Assembly: GCA_024709955.1 (NCBI GenBank)
Contig: JANJVS010000070.1
Span: forward strand, 1-42,085
DNA: 42,085 nt
Direction of reading: 5' to 3'
Source: Rhodocyclaceae bacterium
GTDB lineage: Bacteria; Pseudomonadota; Gammaproteobacteria; Burkholderiales; Rhodocyclaceae
The notes under the pieces were generated by a model that worked only from the letters and a program-made list of their open reading frames with translations, made no database searches and was not told the DNA's origin. A program made the position numbers and the translations under genes. This document shows positions 18,289-27,469 of this stretch, one piece after another. Numbering within the stretch: position 1 is the stretch's first letter; each line of letters starts with the position of its first letter.

Positions 18289-18705
18289 TCAAAACGGCTT
18301 CACCACGACGAGGATGCAGACGGCGAGCAGCACCAGCACCGGCACCTCGTTGAAGAAGCGGTACCAGACATGGGGCCGCTCGTTCCGGCCGGCGACGAAG
18401 GTCGCGAGCAGCCGGCCGCAATACAGGTGGTAGCCGACCAGGCCGGCCACCAGCGTGGTCTTGGCGTGCAGCCAGCCGCCGTGGAAGTCGAAGCCGAGCC
18501 AGAGCCACAGGCCGGTGGCCACCGCCAGCGCGCCGATCGGCGTGACGAACTTGTAGAGCTTGCGCGCCATGACGAGCAGCCGCTCGCGCTCGGCGGCGCT
18601 CTCCGCCGGCACCATCGCCAGGTTGACGAATATGCGCGGCAGGTAGAACAGGCCGGCGAACCAGCTGACGACGAGGAAGATGTGGAAGGCTTTCAGCCAG
18701 AGCAT
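18289..18705 (-). CDS. hemJ: Protoporphyrinogen IX oxidase HemJ
   Basis: 138-residue membrane protein with four hydrophobic segments. HemJ oxidises protoporphyrinogen IX to protoporphyrin IX in haem synthesis, presumably passing electrons to the quinone pool. Family features seen: WLKAFHIFLVVSWFAGLFYLPRIFV with conserved His 8, LYKFVTPIGALAVATGLWLW, and WLHAKTTLVAGLVGYHLYCG. An AGGA ribosome site precedes the ATG. The start overlaps the end of the upstream SDR gene by 13 bases and the methyltransferase gene follows closely, so the three are likely one unit. Confidence 0.93.
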   Translation of the reverse strand: MLWLKAFHIFLVVSWFAGLFYLPRIFVNLAMVPAESAAERERLLVMARKLYKFVTPIGALAVATGLWLWLGFDFHGGWLHAKTTLVAGLVGYHLYCGRLLATFVAGRNERPHVWYRFFNEVPVLVLLAVCILVVVKPF

Positions 18706-19592
18706 GGTGGGGTTCCTTGGGATTGCAGTGCCGCCGCGATGCCGTCATCCACGGTCGGATGGCGCAGCCGCAGCTTGAGTTCGCGCTTCAGGCGCGCGTT
18801 GACGAGCCGCCGCGACTCGCCCATGAAGGAGAGCAGCGTCGGGGACAGGCGCGCCCTCACCTCGGCGCGCGTCGCGCGCGGCGGCCGGGGCAGGCCGAAG
18901 GCGTCGGCGAGCTTGTCGAACCAGTCGCCCATCGCCAGGGCCGAATCGTCGCAGACATTGTAGGCGCGGTTGGCACGCCCGCGCTCCAGCGCCGCGGCGC
19001 AGGCGGCGGCCAGATCCGCCGCATGGATGTGGTTGGTGTAGACGTCCTCGGCGGGGAGCAGCACCGGATCACCGCGGCGGATGCGGTCGAGGGGCAGGCG
19101 GTCGGCGGCGTAGATGCCCGGCGCGCGCAGGATGCTGACGCGCACGCCCTTGCGGCCGGCGGCGCGCAGGAGGCGTTCGGCGGCGACGCGGCGGCGGCCG
19201 CGCGCGGTCCTGGCGGCCGTCGGCCGCGTCTCCGCCACGCGGGCGCCGCCGCAGTCGCCGTACACGCCCGTGGTGCTGATGTAGGCAAGGCGCCATGGTA
19301 GACTTCCGCGCCTTGCCAGGGCCGCCAGCAGGCGCCGGGTGCGCGGATCGCCGTCGCCTTCGCCGGGGGGCGGAGCGCTGTGCAGCACGGCCTGCGCCAG
19401 TCCCGCCAGGCGGCGCAAGGAGCCGGGGCGGTCGAGGTCGCCGCGAATCTGCAGCACGCCCTGGGCGCGCAAGGCCGGGTCGAAGTCGCGCACCAGCGCG
19501 AACACCCGCCAGCGGCGCGTCAGGACAGGCAGGGCGCGGCGCGCGACATCGCCGCAACCCACGATCAGCAGTCTTCTCGAAGCATTCTTCAC
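18693..19592 (-). CDS. NAD(P)-dependent SDR/epimerase family protein (YeeZ-like)
   Basis: 299 residues. N-terminal Rossmann motif LLIVGCGDVARRALPVL (8-24), followed by LVRD, and an extended-SDR block YISTTGVYGDCGG with the active-site-like tyrosine; then SILRAPGIYAADR and TNHIHAADLA, typical for nucleotide-sugar epimerase relatives. The GCGDVA form, without the canonical third glycine spacing, is usual in YeeZ-like proteins. Substrate unknown. Its start is only 14 bases from the start of the divergent reductase gene, so each promoter must reach into the other gene. Confidence 0.85.
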   Translation of the reverse strand: MKNASRRLLIVGCGDVARRALPVLTRRWRVFALVRDFDPALRAQGVLQIRGDLDRPGSLRRLAGLAQAVLHSAPPPGEGDGDPRTRRLLAALARRGSLPWRLAYISTTGVYGDCGGARVAETRPTAARTARGRRRVAAERLLRAAGRKGVRVSILRAPGIYAADRLPLDRIRRGDPVLLPAEDVYTNHIHAADLAAACAAALERGRANRAYNVCDDSALAMGDWFDKLADAFGLPRPPRATRAEVRARLSPTLLSFMGESRRLVNARLKRELKLRLRHPTVDDGIAAALQSQGTPPCSG

Positions 19593-19606
19593 CGGACGAT
19601 TATCGC

Positions 19607-20617
<1,011 letters not shown>

Positions 20618-20625
20618 GCACCGCC

Positions 20626-21765
20626 ATGGGCGATCCGGTCTTCATCCGCCGCGAGCCGGTGATCAACCGCCACAAGGCGATCATCGCCACGCGGCTGGTC
20701 GTCCACGCGGACGCGGCCGCCGCCGCGGCCACCTCCCTGCAACAGCTCGCCGACGCCTGGCCGCCGGCGCGCAGCGTGATGATCGCGCTGGCCGGCTGCC
20801 TGCCCTCCGCCGAGTTGCTCGCCTGGACGCCGCCCGCCAACGTCATGGTCGAGATCCCCGCCACCGCGCTGGACGACCCCGCGACCGGGGAACTGCTCGG
20901 GCGCCTGCACGCCGCCGGCATCCCGCTCTGCCTGGCCGACTACGCGCCCGGTCTCGCCCTGCCGGAAACGCCCTTCCGCTTCCTGATCGCCGACCCGGCC
21001 GCCTGCCCGGCGTTCGACGACCCGCCGCCCGCCCTGCCGCTGGCGCGCCGCGTCGCCGATCCGGACGCCTTCGACGTCGCCATCGCCCACGGCTACGCCG
21101 GCGCCTGCGGCTGGTTCTTCCTGCGCGGCGAGCATGCCTGGGGGCCGCTCAAGACCAACCACGCCCAGGCGGTGCGCGTGCTCAACCTGGTGCGCAAGAA
21201 CGCCGAGGTCGGCGAGATCGAAACCGCCCTCAAGCAGGACGTCACGCTGTCCTTCAAGCTGCTGCGCTACATCAACTCGGCGGCCTTCGGCCTCGGCAAG
21301 GAGATCCAGTCCTTCCGCCACGCCGTCACCCTGCTCGGCTACGACAAGCTCAACAAGTGGCTCTCGCTGCTGCTGGTGACCGCCAGCGACAATCCGATCG
21401 CGCCCGCCCTGATGCAGACCGCCATCGCCCGCGGCCGCTTCATGGAAATCGCCGCCGCCGGCCGCTTCGACGCGATCCAGAGCGACAACCTGTTCATCGC
21501 CGGCGCCTTCTCGCTGCTTGACCTGCTGCTCGGCACGCGCATCGAGGAAGTGCTCGGCGAGATGCACCTGCCGGCGCCGATCGGCGACGCCCTGCTGCGG
21601 CGCGCGGGCGAATTCGCGCCCTATCTCGATCTCGCGCTCGCCTGCGAGGACGAGGATCCGGCGCGCATGATCGCGCTCGCCGGCCGGCTCGGCCTCTCCG
21701 CCGCGCAACTCAACCACGCCCAGCTCGAAGCCCTCGCCTTCGCCGACAGCCTGCAGTTCAACTGA
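20626..21765 (+). CDS. Degenerate EAL plus HDOD domain signalling protein
   Basis: 379 residues. The C-terminal half is an HDOD domain (LSFKLLRYINSAAFGLGKEIQSFRHAVTLLGYDKLNKWLSLLLV). The N-terminal half begins FIRREPVINRHKAIIATRLVVHA, the way YuxH-type EAL domains begin, and has PANVMVEIPATAL and GIPLCLADYAPG at the positions of EAL strands, but no E-x-L catalytic signature or acidic metal ligands are evident. So it is unlikely to hydrolyse cyclic di-GMP and may be a binding or scaffold protein. Such proteins often act in motility control, fitting a window that also holds type IV pilus genes. The ATG at 20626 lies eight bases past the reductase stop. Confidence 0.82.
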   Translation: MGDPVFIRREPVINRHKAIIATRLVVHADAAAAAATSLQQLADAWPPARSVMIALAGCLPSAELLAWTPPANVMVEIPATALDDPATGELLGRLHAAGIPLCLADYAPGLALPETPFRFLIADPAACPAFDDPPPALPLARRVADPDAFDVAIAHGYAGACGWFFLRGEHAWGPLKTNHAQAVRVLNLVRKNAEVGEIETALKQDVTLSFKLLRYINSAAFGLGKEIQSFRHAVTLLGYDKLNKWLSLLLVTASDNPIAPALMQTAIARGRFMEIAAAGRFDAIQSDNLFIAGAFSLLDLLLGTRIEEVLGEMHLPAPIGDALLRRAGEFAPYLDLALACEDEDPARMIALAGRLGLSAAQLNHAQLEALAFADSLQFN

Positions 21766-21811
21766 ACCCATCGAATATTCACCACGGCGACACAGCGAAA
21801 AAACGGAAAGA

Positions 21812-21836
21812 AAAAGTCGGCGCTGGCGGCACGGTG
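21812..21836 (-). repeat. Dispersed 25-base repeat, copy 6
   Basis: 24 of 25 bases match on the minus strand; identical to the copy inside the DUF255 gene at 28428. It lies in the 247-base gap between the HDOD gene and livF, at the far end of the structured repeat element, as at 1733. Confidence 0.75.
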
Positions 21837-21888
21837 TGATGCGGAGCGCAGATCAAATAGCCTTGCCGATGGGCCGCCCCGCGGCAAG

Positions 21889-21942
21889 GCGGCACGCGCC
21901 GGAGGCGCAACCCGTTCCACCGCGAAATTGGCCCTCCCCGTT
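21889..21942 (-). repeat. Intergenic structured repeat element, copy B core
   Basis: Minus-strand partner of 1522-1575, same length, 41 of 54 identical. Its stem-loop is GCGCC, loop TCC, GGCGC. Similarity continues with gaps to about 22005 (CCCGCC, CCCAGCC, GCTCG words). The rest of the gap 21766-22012 shows no gene; livF and the HDOD gene converge on it. Confidence 0.65.
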
Positions 21943-22012
21943 ACAGACGAGCGCAGCTCGCCAGGAGTCTCGCCGCCCGAGAGGGTGGGGCTGGGGGTGG
22001 GCGGGAAAAATA

Positions 22013-22747
22013 CTACTCGCCGAGGTAGGCGGCGCGCACGCGCGGATCGGCAAGCAGCCTGGCGGCGCTGTCGGCCAGGGTGATCTGGCCGCTCTCCATC
22101 ACGTAGCCGCGCCCGCAGGTCTGCAGCGCGAGGCGGGCGTTCTGCTCGACCAGCAGGATGGTCACGCCCTGGGCGGCGACGGCGCGGATCACCTCGAAGA
22201 TCTTCTCGACCATCAGCGGCGCCAGGCCCATCGAGGGCTCGTCGAGCAGCAGCAGGCGCGGCCGCCCCATCAGCGCGCGGCCGATGGCGAGCATCTGCTG
22301 CTCGCCACCGGACAGCGTGCCGGCCACCTGGGTCGCGCGTTCCTTTAGGCGCGGCAGCATGTCGTAGATGCGCGCCAGGTCGTCCGCGATGCCGGCCCGG
22401 TCGGCGCGGTGATAGGCGCCCATCGCCAGGTTCTCGGCGACGGTGAGACGGGCGAAGATGCCGCGCCCCTCGGGCACCAGGGCCAGGCCGCGCCGGATCA
22501 GCGCATGGCTCGGCAGGCGGTCGAGGCGCTCCCGGCGATAGTGGATCTCGCCGCGCGCCGGGATCATGCGCGCCAGCGCCTTGAGGGTCGAGGTCTTGCC
22601 CGCGCCGTTGGCACCGATCAGGCAGACCAGTTCGCCCGCCTCGACCGCGAAGGAGATGCCCCTGACGGCGGCGATGCCGCCGTAATGCACTTCGAGGTTG
22701 AGCGCCTCGAGCAGCGCGTAGCGTTCGTCGGAAGGCGGCTCAGCCAA
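22013..22747 (-). CDS. livF: Branched-chain amino acid type ABC transporter, ATP-binding protein LivF
   Basis: 244 residues. Walker A GANGAGKTS, signature LSGGEQQMLAIGRALMGRPRLLLLDEPSMGLAPL including Walker B, and H-loop region VEQNA. LivF-type proteins are the shorter of the two ATPases in this family. It is last in the transporter operon, overlapping livG by eight bases. The family transports branched-chain amino acids but also other amides and aromatic acids, so the substrate is not fixed by this gene. Confidence 0.94.
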   Translation of the reverse strand: MAEPPSDERYALLEALNLEVHYGGIAAVRGISFAVEAGELVCLIGANGAGKTSTLKALARMIPARGEIHYRRERLDRLPSHALIRRGLALVPEGRGIFARLTVAENLAMGAYHRADRAGIADDLARIYDMLPRLKERATQVAGTLSGGEQQMLAIGRALMGRPRLLLLDEPSMGLAPLMVEKIFEVIRAVAAQGVTILLVEQNARLALQTCGRGYVMESGQITLADSAARLLADPRVRAAYLGE

Positions 22748-23510
22748 CGCTGCCTCCCAGGTAGGCCTCGATCACCTTCGGGTCGCGCTGCACGATCTCG
22801 GGCACGTCCTCGGCGATCTTCTCGCCGTAGTCGAGCACCGCGACGCGGTCGCACAGGCCCATCACGAGCTTGACGTCGTGCTCGATCAGCAGCACGGTCA
22901 GGCCGTCGGCGCGCAGACCCTCGACAAGCTGGCGCAGGGCGGCGGTCTCGGTGGCGTTCATGCCGGCGGCCGGCTCGTCGAGCGCCAGCAGCTTCGGTTC
23001 GGTGGCCAGCGCGCGCGCGATCTCGAGGCGGCGCTGGTCGCCGTAGGCGAGATGGCGCGCCAGGTCGCCGGCGCGGTGATGGATGCCGACGTAGCGCAGC
23101 AGTTCCTCGGCGCGGCGGCGGATCGCCGCCTCCTCCGCGCGCTGGGCGCGCGTGCGCAGGATCGCGCCGAGCACGCCGGCGCTGGTGCGCACGTGGCGGC
23201 CGACCATGACGTTCTCGAGGGCGCTCATGTTGCCGAACAGGCGGATGTTCTGGAAGGTGCGGGCGATACCGGCGCGCGCGACCAGATGCGGGCTGCCGAG
23301 TTCGAGCGGGCCACCGGCGAACAGCACCTCGCCGGCATCGCGGCTGTAGAGGCCGGTCAGCACGTTGAAGAAGGTGGTCTTGCCGGCGCCGTTGGGGCCG
23401 ATCAGGCCGTAGATCTCGCCCGCGCGGATGGTCAGCGAGACGTCCTTCAGCGCATGGATGCCGCCGAAGCGCTTGCCGATGCCGCGGGCTTCGAGCAGAA
23501 CCTCCCTCAT
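22740..23510 (-). CDS. livG: Branched-chain amino acid type ABC transporter, ATP-binding protein LivG
   Basis: 256 residues. Walker A GPNGAGKTT, the LivG-typical block ARTFQNIRLFGNMSALENVMVGRH, signature region HLAYGDQRRLEIARALATEPKLLALDEPAAGMN, then IEHDVKLVMGLCDRVAVLDYGEKIAEDVPEIVQRDPKVIEAYLG, which is the LivG C-terminus. Starts inside the livM stop (ATGA). Confidence 0.95.
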   Translation of the reverse strand: MREVLLEARGIGKRFGGIHALKDVSLTIRAGEIYGLIGPNGAGKTTFFNVLTGLYSRDAGEVLFAGGPLELGSPHLVARAGIARTFQNIRLFGNMSALENVMVGRHVRTSAGVLGAILRTRAQRAEEAAIRRRAEELLRYVGIHHRAGDLARHLAYGDQRRLEIARALATEPKLLALDEPAAGMNATETAALRQLVEGLRADGLTVLLIEHDVKLVMGLCDRVAVLDYGEKIAEDVPEIVQRDPKVIEAYLGGSVG

Positions 23511-24565
23511 GCGCGCCGCTCGCCCATCTCGCGCTTGTGCCGCGACTCGGGCCAGAGGCCGGCCGGGCGGAAGCGCATGGTCAGCACCAGCGCGGCGCCG
23601 AAGATCAGCATGCGCAGCACCTCGGGTTCGATCAGCAGGCGACCGAAGATGGCCTGCTGCGCCGGCTCGACGGTGTAGCGCAGGAACTCCGGCACGAAGG
23701 ACAGCAGCAGCGCGCCGGCGATCACGCCCCAGACGTTGCCCATGCCGCCGAGCACCACCATGGCCAGCACCATGATCGATTCATGCAGCACGAAGCTTTC
23801 CGGGCTGACGAAGCCCTGCATCGCCGCGAACATGCCGCCGGCGATGCCGCCGAAGGAGGCGCCCATGGCGAAGGCGAGCAGCTTGATGTTCCGCGTGTTG
23901 ATGCCGGCCGCCTTGGCGGCGATCTCGTCCTCGCGGATCGCCACCCAGGCGCGGCCGATGCGCGAATTCTGCAGGCGCAGGTTGACGACGATCACCAGCA
24001 GCATGAGGACAAGCAGCACGTAGTAGTACTTGGCCGGGCCGGTGAAGGCGATGCCGAACAGGGTGTCGGTGGTGGAGAAGTTGACCCCGCCGGCGCCGAA
24101 ACCGTCGATGCGCGTGATGCCTTTCGGGCCGTTGGTGATGTTGAAGGGCGCCGACAGGTTGTTCATGAAGATGCGCACGATCTCGCCGAAGCCGAGGGTG
24201 ACGATGGCGAGGTAGTCGCCGCGCAGCCGCAGCGTCGGCGCGCCGAGGATTGCCCCGGCCATGCCCGCGAGCAGCGCGCCGAGGGGCAGGATGGCCCAGA
24301 ACGGCAGGTGCAGGTTGAAGTGCGGCGAGGCGAGCAGCGCCCAGGTATACGCGCCGACCGCGTAGAAGGCGATGTAGCCGAGGTCGAGCAGGCCGGCCAT
24401 GCCGACGACGATGTTGAGGCCGAGGGAGAGGAAGACGAACAGGATCGCGAAGTTGGCGATGCGCACCCAGGCGGTGCCGACCTGGGTCAGCACCAGCGGC
24501 AGGGCGAGCAGGGCGATGGCGACGAGCGCCAGGCCGAACCAGTGGGCGGGCTTGAGCCTGCTCAC
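23507..24565 (-). CDS. livM: Branched-chain amino acid type ABC transporter permease LivM
   Basis: 352 residues, eight or more hydrophobic segments. I place the start at a GTG overlapping the livH stop as GTGA (VSRLKPAHWFGLALV). Family blocks: SLGLNIVVGMAGLLDLGYIAFYAVGAY, LRLRGDYLAIVTLGFGEIVR, IREDEIAAKAAGINTRNIKLLAFAMGA and the cytoplasmic-loop motif. The C-terminus (RPAGLWPESRHKREMGERRA) is soluble and basic. The apparent longer frame upstream is a shadow of livH. Confidence 0.93.
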   Translation of the reverse strand: MSRLKPAHWFGLALVAIALLALPLVLTQVGTAWVRIANFAILFVFLSLGLNIVVGMAGLLDLGYIAFYAVGAYTWALLASPHFNLHLPFWAILPLGALLAGMAGAILGAPTLRLRGDYLAIVTLGFGEIVRIFMNNLSAPFNITNGPKGITRIDGFGAGGVNFSTTDTLFGIAFTGPAKYYYVLLVLMLLVIVVNLRLQNSRIGRAWVAIREDEIAAKAAGINTRNIKLLAFAMGASFGGIAGGMFAAMQGFVSPESFVLHESIMVLAMVVLGGMGNVWGVIAGALLLSFVPEFLRYTVEPAQQAIFGRLLIEPEVLRMLIFGAALVLTMRFRPAGLWPESRHKREMGERRA

Positions 24566-25554
24566 GCGCGCTCCGCGACGCGCTCGCCGAGCAGCCCGGA
24601 GGGGCGGAACACCAGCACGAGGATCAGCACCAGGAAGGCGAACACGTCCTGATAGTTGCTGCCGAACAGCACGACATGACCGTCGGCGGCGCAGCGTTCC
24701 GCCAGCAGCTCGCCGAACACCGGCCAGCGGCAGAGGTCGGTCATGTCGCCGATGTAGCCGGCGCCGAGGGCCTCGACCAGGCCGAGCAGGATGCCGCCGA
24801 GCATGGCGCCGGCGAGGTTGCCGATGCCGCCGAGCACCGCCGCCGAGAAGGCCTTGAGGCCGAGGATGAAGCCCATCGTGTAGTGGGCGATGCCGTAGTA
24901 GGTGCCGTACATCACGCCGGCGACCGCGCCCAGCGCGGCGCCGATGGTGAAGGTGGCGGCGATCACGCGGTTGGCGTCCACGCCCATCAGGCCGGCGACG
25001 CGCACGTCCTCGGCGGTGGCGCGGATGGCGATGCCGAAGCGGGTGCGATAGACGAACCAAGTGAGGCCGGCCATCATCGTCACCGACAGCAGGATGATGG
25101 CGATCTGCACGCTGCTGATGGCGGCGCCGCCGACGGCGAAGCTGGCGTTCTCCATGATCTGCGGAAAGGCGCGCGGGTCGCGCCCCCAGACCAGCAGCGC
25201 GAGATGCTGCAGGATGATCGACATGCCGATCGCGGTGATCAGCGGCGCGAGGCGCGGCGCGTGGCGCAGCGGCCGGTAGGCGACGCGCTCCAGCAGGTAG
25301 CCGATCGCCATGCAGACCGGCACGGCGGCGAGCACGCCGCCGAGCACGATGACGAAGGGCGGCAGCGGCAGCCCCATGCCCACCAGCGCCATGATGACGC
25401 TGAAGGCGACCATCGCGCCGATCATCACCACCTCGCCGTGGGCGAAGTTGATGAGCTGGATGACCCCATAGACCATCGTGTAGCCGAGCGCGACGATGGC
25501 GTAGACGCTGCCCGTGGTCAGGCCGTTGATGATCTGTTGGAGGAGGATGTCCAC
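24562..25554 (-). CDS. livH: Branched-chain amino acid type ABC transporter permease LivH
   Basis: 330 residues, begins at GTG (read MDILLQQIINGLTTGSVYAIVALGYTMVYGVIQLINFAHGEVVMIGA), the standard LivH N-terminus. Later blocks IRATAEDVRVAGLMGVDANRVIA and LGLKAFSAAVLGGIGNLAGAMLGGILLGLVEAL are canonical. No strong ribosome site is visible before the GTG. It follows livK after 70 bases that contain a strong hairpin, so its expression is probably below that of the binding protein. Confidence 0.94.
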   Translation of the reverse strand: MDILLQQIINGLTTGSVYAIVALGYTMVYGVIQLINFAHGEVVMIGAMVAFSVIMALVGMGLPLPPFVIVLGGVLAAVPVCMAIGYLLERVAYRPLRHAPRLAPLITAIGMSIILQHLALLVWGRDPRAFPQIMENASFAVGGAAISSVQIAIILLSVTMMAGLTWFVYRTRFGIAIRATAEDVRVAGLMGVDANRVIAATFTIGAALGAVAGVMYGTYYGIAHYTMGFILGLKAFSAAVLGGIGNLAGAMLGGILLGLVEALGAGYIGDMTDLCRWPVFGELLAERCAADGHVVLFGSNYQDVFAFLVLILVLVFRPSGLLGERVAERA

Positions 25555-25578
25555 GCGGCGATGTTACCCCAAGAAGCG

Positions 25579-25604
25579 GCGACGGCACCCGCGGGTGCCG
25601 TCGC
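25579..25604 (-). terminator. Strong hairpin between livK and livH
   Basis: GCGACGGCACCC (25579-25590), two-base loop GC, GGGTGCCGTCGC (25593-25604): a perfect 12-bp stem 21 bases after the livK stop. Only a short TTCTT follows on the minus strand, so partial termination or protection of the livK mRNA 3' end is more likely than full termination. Confidence 0.65.
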
Positions 25605-25624
25605 TTGCCGCTACGACTTAGGGC

Positions 25625-26917
25625 TTACTTCTGCGCCGGGGCGGCCGGGGCCGGAGCCGCCTCGGCCGGCTTGGCTGCCTCGGCGGCGGGTGCCGGCGCG
25701 GCGAGGGCCGCGTACTCGTCGAGGGTCAACGACTTGCCGCCCTTGATGATCGCCAGCGGCGTGATCTTGCCTTCCTTCATGGTGAAGATCGTCATCTCGG
25801 CGTCCTTGCGGTCGCCCTTCTCGTCGAACTGGATGTTGCCGGTGGCGCCGTTGTAGTCGATGGCGGCGAGCGCCGGCAGATACTTGGCCGGGTCGGCCGA
25901 ATCCGCCTTCTGCATCGCGGCGACCAGCAGCTTGGCGGCGTCGTAGGTGAAGGGCGAGTAGATGATCGGATCCATGTTGAACTTCGCCTTGTAGCCTTCG
26001 AGGAACTGCTTGCCCGCGGCCTGCACCGGGATGCCGGCCTGCGAGCAGACCAAGCCCTCGGCGGCGGCGCCGGCGAGCTCGGCCATCTTGTCGGTGCAGC
26101 CGCCGTCGCCGAAGCTGAACACGGCGCCGATCTTGAGCTCGCGCGCCTGCTTGAGCAGCGGACCGGCGGTGGCGTCCATGCCGCCGTAGAAGACGGCGTC
26201 GGGCTTCTTGCCCTTGATCTTGGTCAGCACGGCCTTCCAGTCGGCGGTCTTGTCGGTGCCCTTCTCGCGCGGCAGCACCTTGATGCCGGCGGCCTTGAGG
26301 GTCTTCTCGACTTCGTTGGCGAGGCCCTCGCCGTAGGCGGTGGCGTCGTCGATGACGGCAACGGTCTTCGGCTTGGCGGTGGCGAGCAGGTAGTTGGCGA
26401 TGGCCGGGCCCTGCTGGTCGTCGCGGCCGACGACGCGGAACACGCCCTTGAAGCCCTGCTCGGTGAGCGCCGGGTTGGTCGATGCACCGGAGATCATCGG
26501 AATGCCGGCGCCGTTGTAGATCGAGGAGGCGGGAATGCTGGTGCCGGAATTGAGGTGGCCGACCACGCCGGCGACCTTGGCGTCCACGAGCTTCTGCGCC
26601 ACGGTATTGCCGACCTTCGGGTCGGCCTGGTCGTCCTCGGGAACCATCTCGAACTTGACCGGCTGCCCGCCGATCTTGATACCGGCCGCATTGGCCTCGT
26701 CGAGGGCGAGGCGCACGCCGTTCTCGTTGTCCTTGCCGAAGTGGGCGATGCCGCCGGTGAGCGGACCGACATGGCCGATCTTGACGGTGACCGGCTGGGG
26801 CGCCGGGGGCGGGGTCTGCGCCTGCGGCGGCGGGGGCGGCGGCTCTTCCTTGCCGCAAGCCATCATCAGGACTGCGGCGGCGACGGACAGCGACAAGGCT
26901 TTGGCGGGAAAGTTCAT
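25625..26917 (-). CDS. livK: Substrate-binding lipoprotein of the liv-type ABC transporter
   Basis: 430 residues. The signal ends VLMMAC with Cys 21, a lipoprotein-type cleavage site. Then comes a proline-rich spacer (about 24-42, runs of proline and PPPAPQP) and a type I periplasmic binding fold beginning VTVKIGHVGPLTGGIAHFGKDNENGVRLALDEAN, with GVVGHLNSGTSIPASSIY and the later FGDGGCTD. The last 30 residues are an Ala/Pro/Glu-rich tail. Classical LivK/LivJ are soluble periplasmic proteins without these additions, so this one looks tethered. The ATG at 26917 is preceded by GGAG; upstream frame is shadow. It heads the operon under a good promoter at 26951-26980. Confidence 0.92.
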   Translation of the reverse strand: MNFPAKALSLSVAAAVLMMACGKEEPPPPPPQAQTPPPAPQPVTVKIGHVGPLTGGIAHFGKDNENGVRLALDEANAAGIKIGGQPVKFEMVPEDDQADPKVGNTVAQKLVDAKVAGVVGHLNSGTSIPASSIYNGAGIPMISGASTNPALTEQGFKGVFRVVGRDDQQGPAIANYLLATAKPKTVAVIDDATAYGEGLANEVEKTLKAAGIKVLPREKGTDKTADWKAVLTKIKGKKPDAVFYGGMDATAGPLLKQARELKIGAVFSFGDGGCTDKMAELAGAAAEGLVCSQAGIPVQAAGKQFLEGYKAKFNMDPIIYSPFTYDAAKLLVAAMQKADSADPAKYLPALAAIDYNGATGNIQFDEKGDRKDAEMTIFTMKEGKITPLAIIKGGKSLTLDEYAALAAPAPAAEAAKPAEAAPAPAAPAQK

Positions 26918-26950
26918 GGGCGTGGCTCCGTTCTGTTGGGTGGGCGGCAA

Positions 26951-26980
26951 ATTCTGTCTTGCGACGGCGGGGCTTGTCAA
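26951..26980 (-). promoter_or_regulatory. Sigma-70 promoter for the livKHMGF operon
   Basis: On the minus strand a perfect -35 TTGACA (26980-26975), an 18-base spacer and a -10 CAGAAT (26956-26951, four of six). Transcription would start near 26944, giving a leader of about 27 bases with GGAG before the livK ATG. Confidence 0.6.
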
Positions 26981-27008
26981 TGCAATTCGCTTGGCGCGGC
27001 GGGGCAAC

Positions 27009-27036
27009 AAAAAACCCGGCCGTGGCCGGGTTTTTT
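27009..27036. terminator. Intrinsic terminator after the cytochrome c gene, bidirectional in form
   Basis: AAAAAACCCGGCC (27009-27021), loop GT, GGCCGGGTTTTTT (27024-27036). On the minus strand it stands 18 bases past the cytochrome stop with a six-base U tail, a classical rho-independent terminator, and separates that gene from the liv promoter. Confidence 0.92.
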
Positions 27037-27053
27037 GCGCGACATGCTGGAGC

Positions 27054-27365
27054 TTACTTGGCGCCGGCGAGGATCCACTTGACCAGGGTCTCGATATCGG
27101 CGTCCTTGACGGCGGCGTTCGGCGGCATCGGGATCTCGCCCCAGACGCCCTTGCCGCCCTTCTTGACCTTCTCGGACAGCTTCTTGACGGCATCGGCCTG
27201 GCCGGCGTATTTCTTGGCGACGTCCTGGTAGGAGGGGCCGACCATCTTCTTGTCGACCATGTGGCAGGACATGCAGTTGCTCTTCTTGGCCAGGTTCATG
27301 TCGGCCATGGCGGGGGCAGAGACCATCACGCCGGCGGCGATCAGGGCGGTAGCGATCAGTTTCAT
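27054..27365 (-). CDS. Class I c-type cytochrome, cytochrome c551/c552-like
   Basis: 103 residues with a signal peptide (MKLIATALIAAGVMVSAPAMA) and a mature part of about 82 residues. Haem-binding motif CMSCH follows KKSN; the methionine ligand is in IPMPPNA; C-terminus LVKWILAGAK. This is a small periplasmic electron carrier to oxidases or nitrite reductase. The ATG at 27365 has GAGG at seven bases; the in-frame TTG upstream is not the start. Single-gene unit between its own likely promoter and a strong terminator. Confidence 0.95.
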   Translation of the reverse strand: MKLIATALIAAGVMVSAPAMADMNLAKKSNCMSCHMVDKKMVGPSYQDVAKKYAGQADAVKKLSEKVKKGGKGVWGEIPMPPNAAVKDADIETLVKWILAGAK

Positions 27366-27412
27366 TGTTTTTCCTCGCAAAATTAAGGGGGTGGTGGTAA
27401 TTCAAGGCCCGC

Positions 27413-27440
27413 AGTCTAGCGGAAATCGGCTGGCTTGCAA
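27413..27440 (-). promoter_or_regulatory. Likely promoter of the cytochrome c gene
   Basis: On the minus strand: TTGCAA (27440-27435), 16 bases, TAGACT (27418-27413); each box matches four of six consensus bases. It leaves a leader of about 40 bases before the ATG at 27365. Confidence 0.4.
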
Positions 27441-27469
27441 ACGCGGCCCCGGCTGGGCGCATGCGCGGA

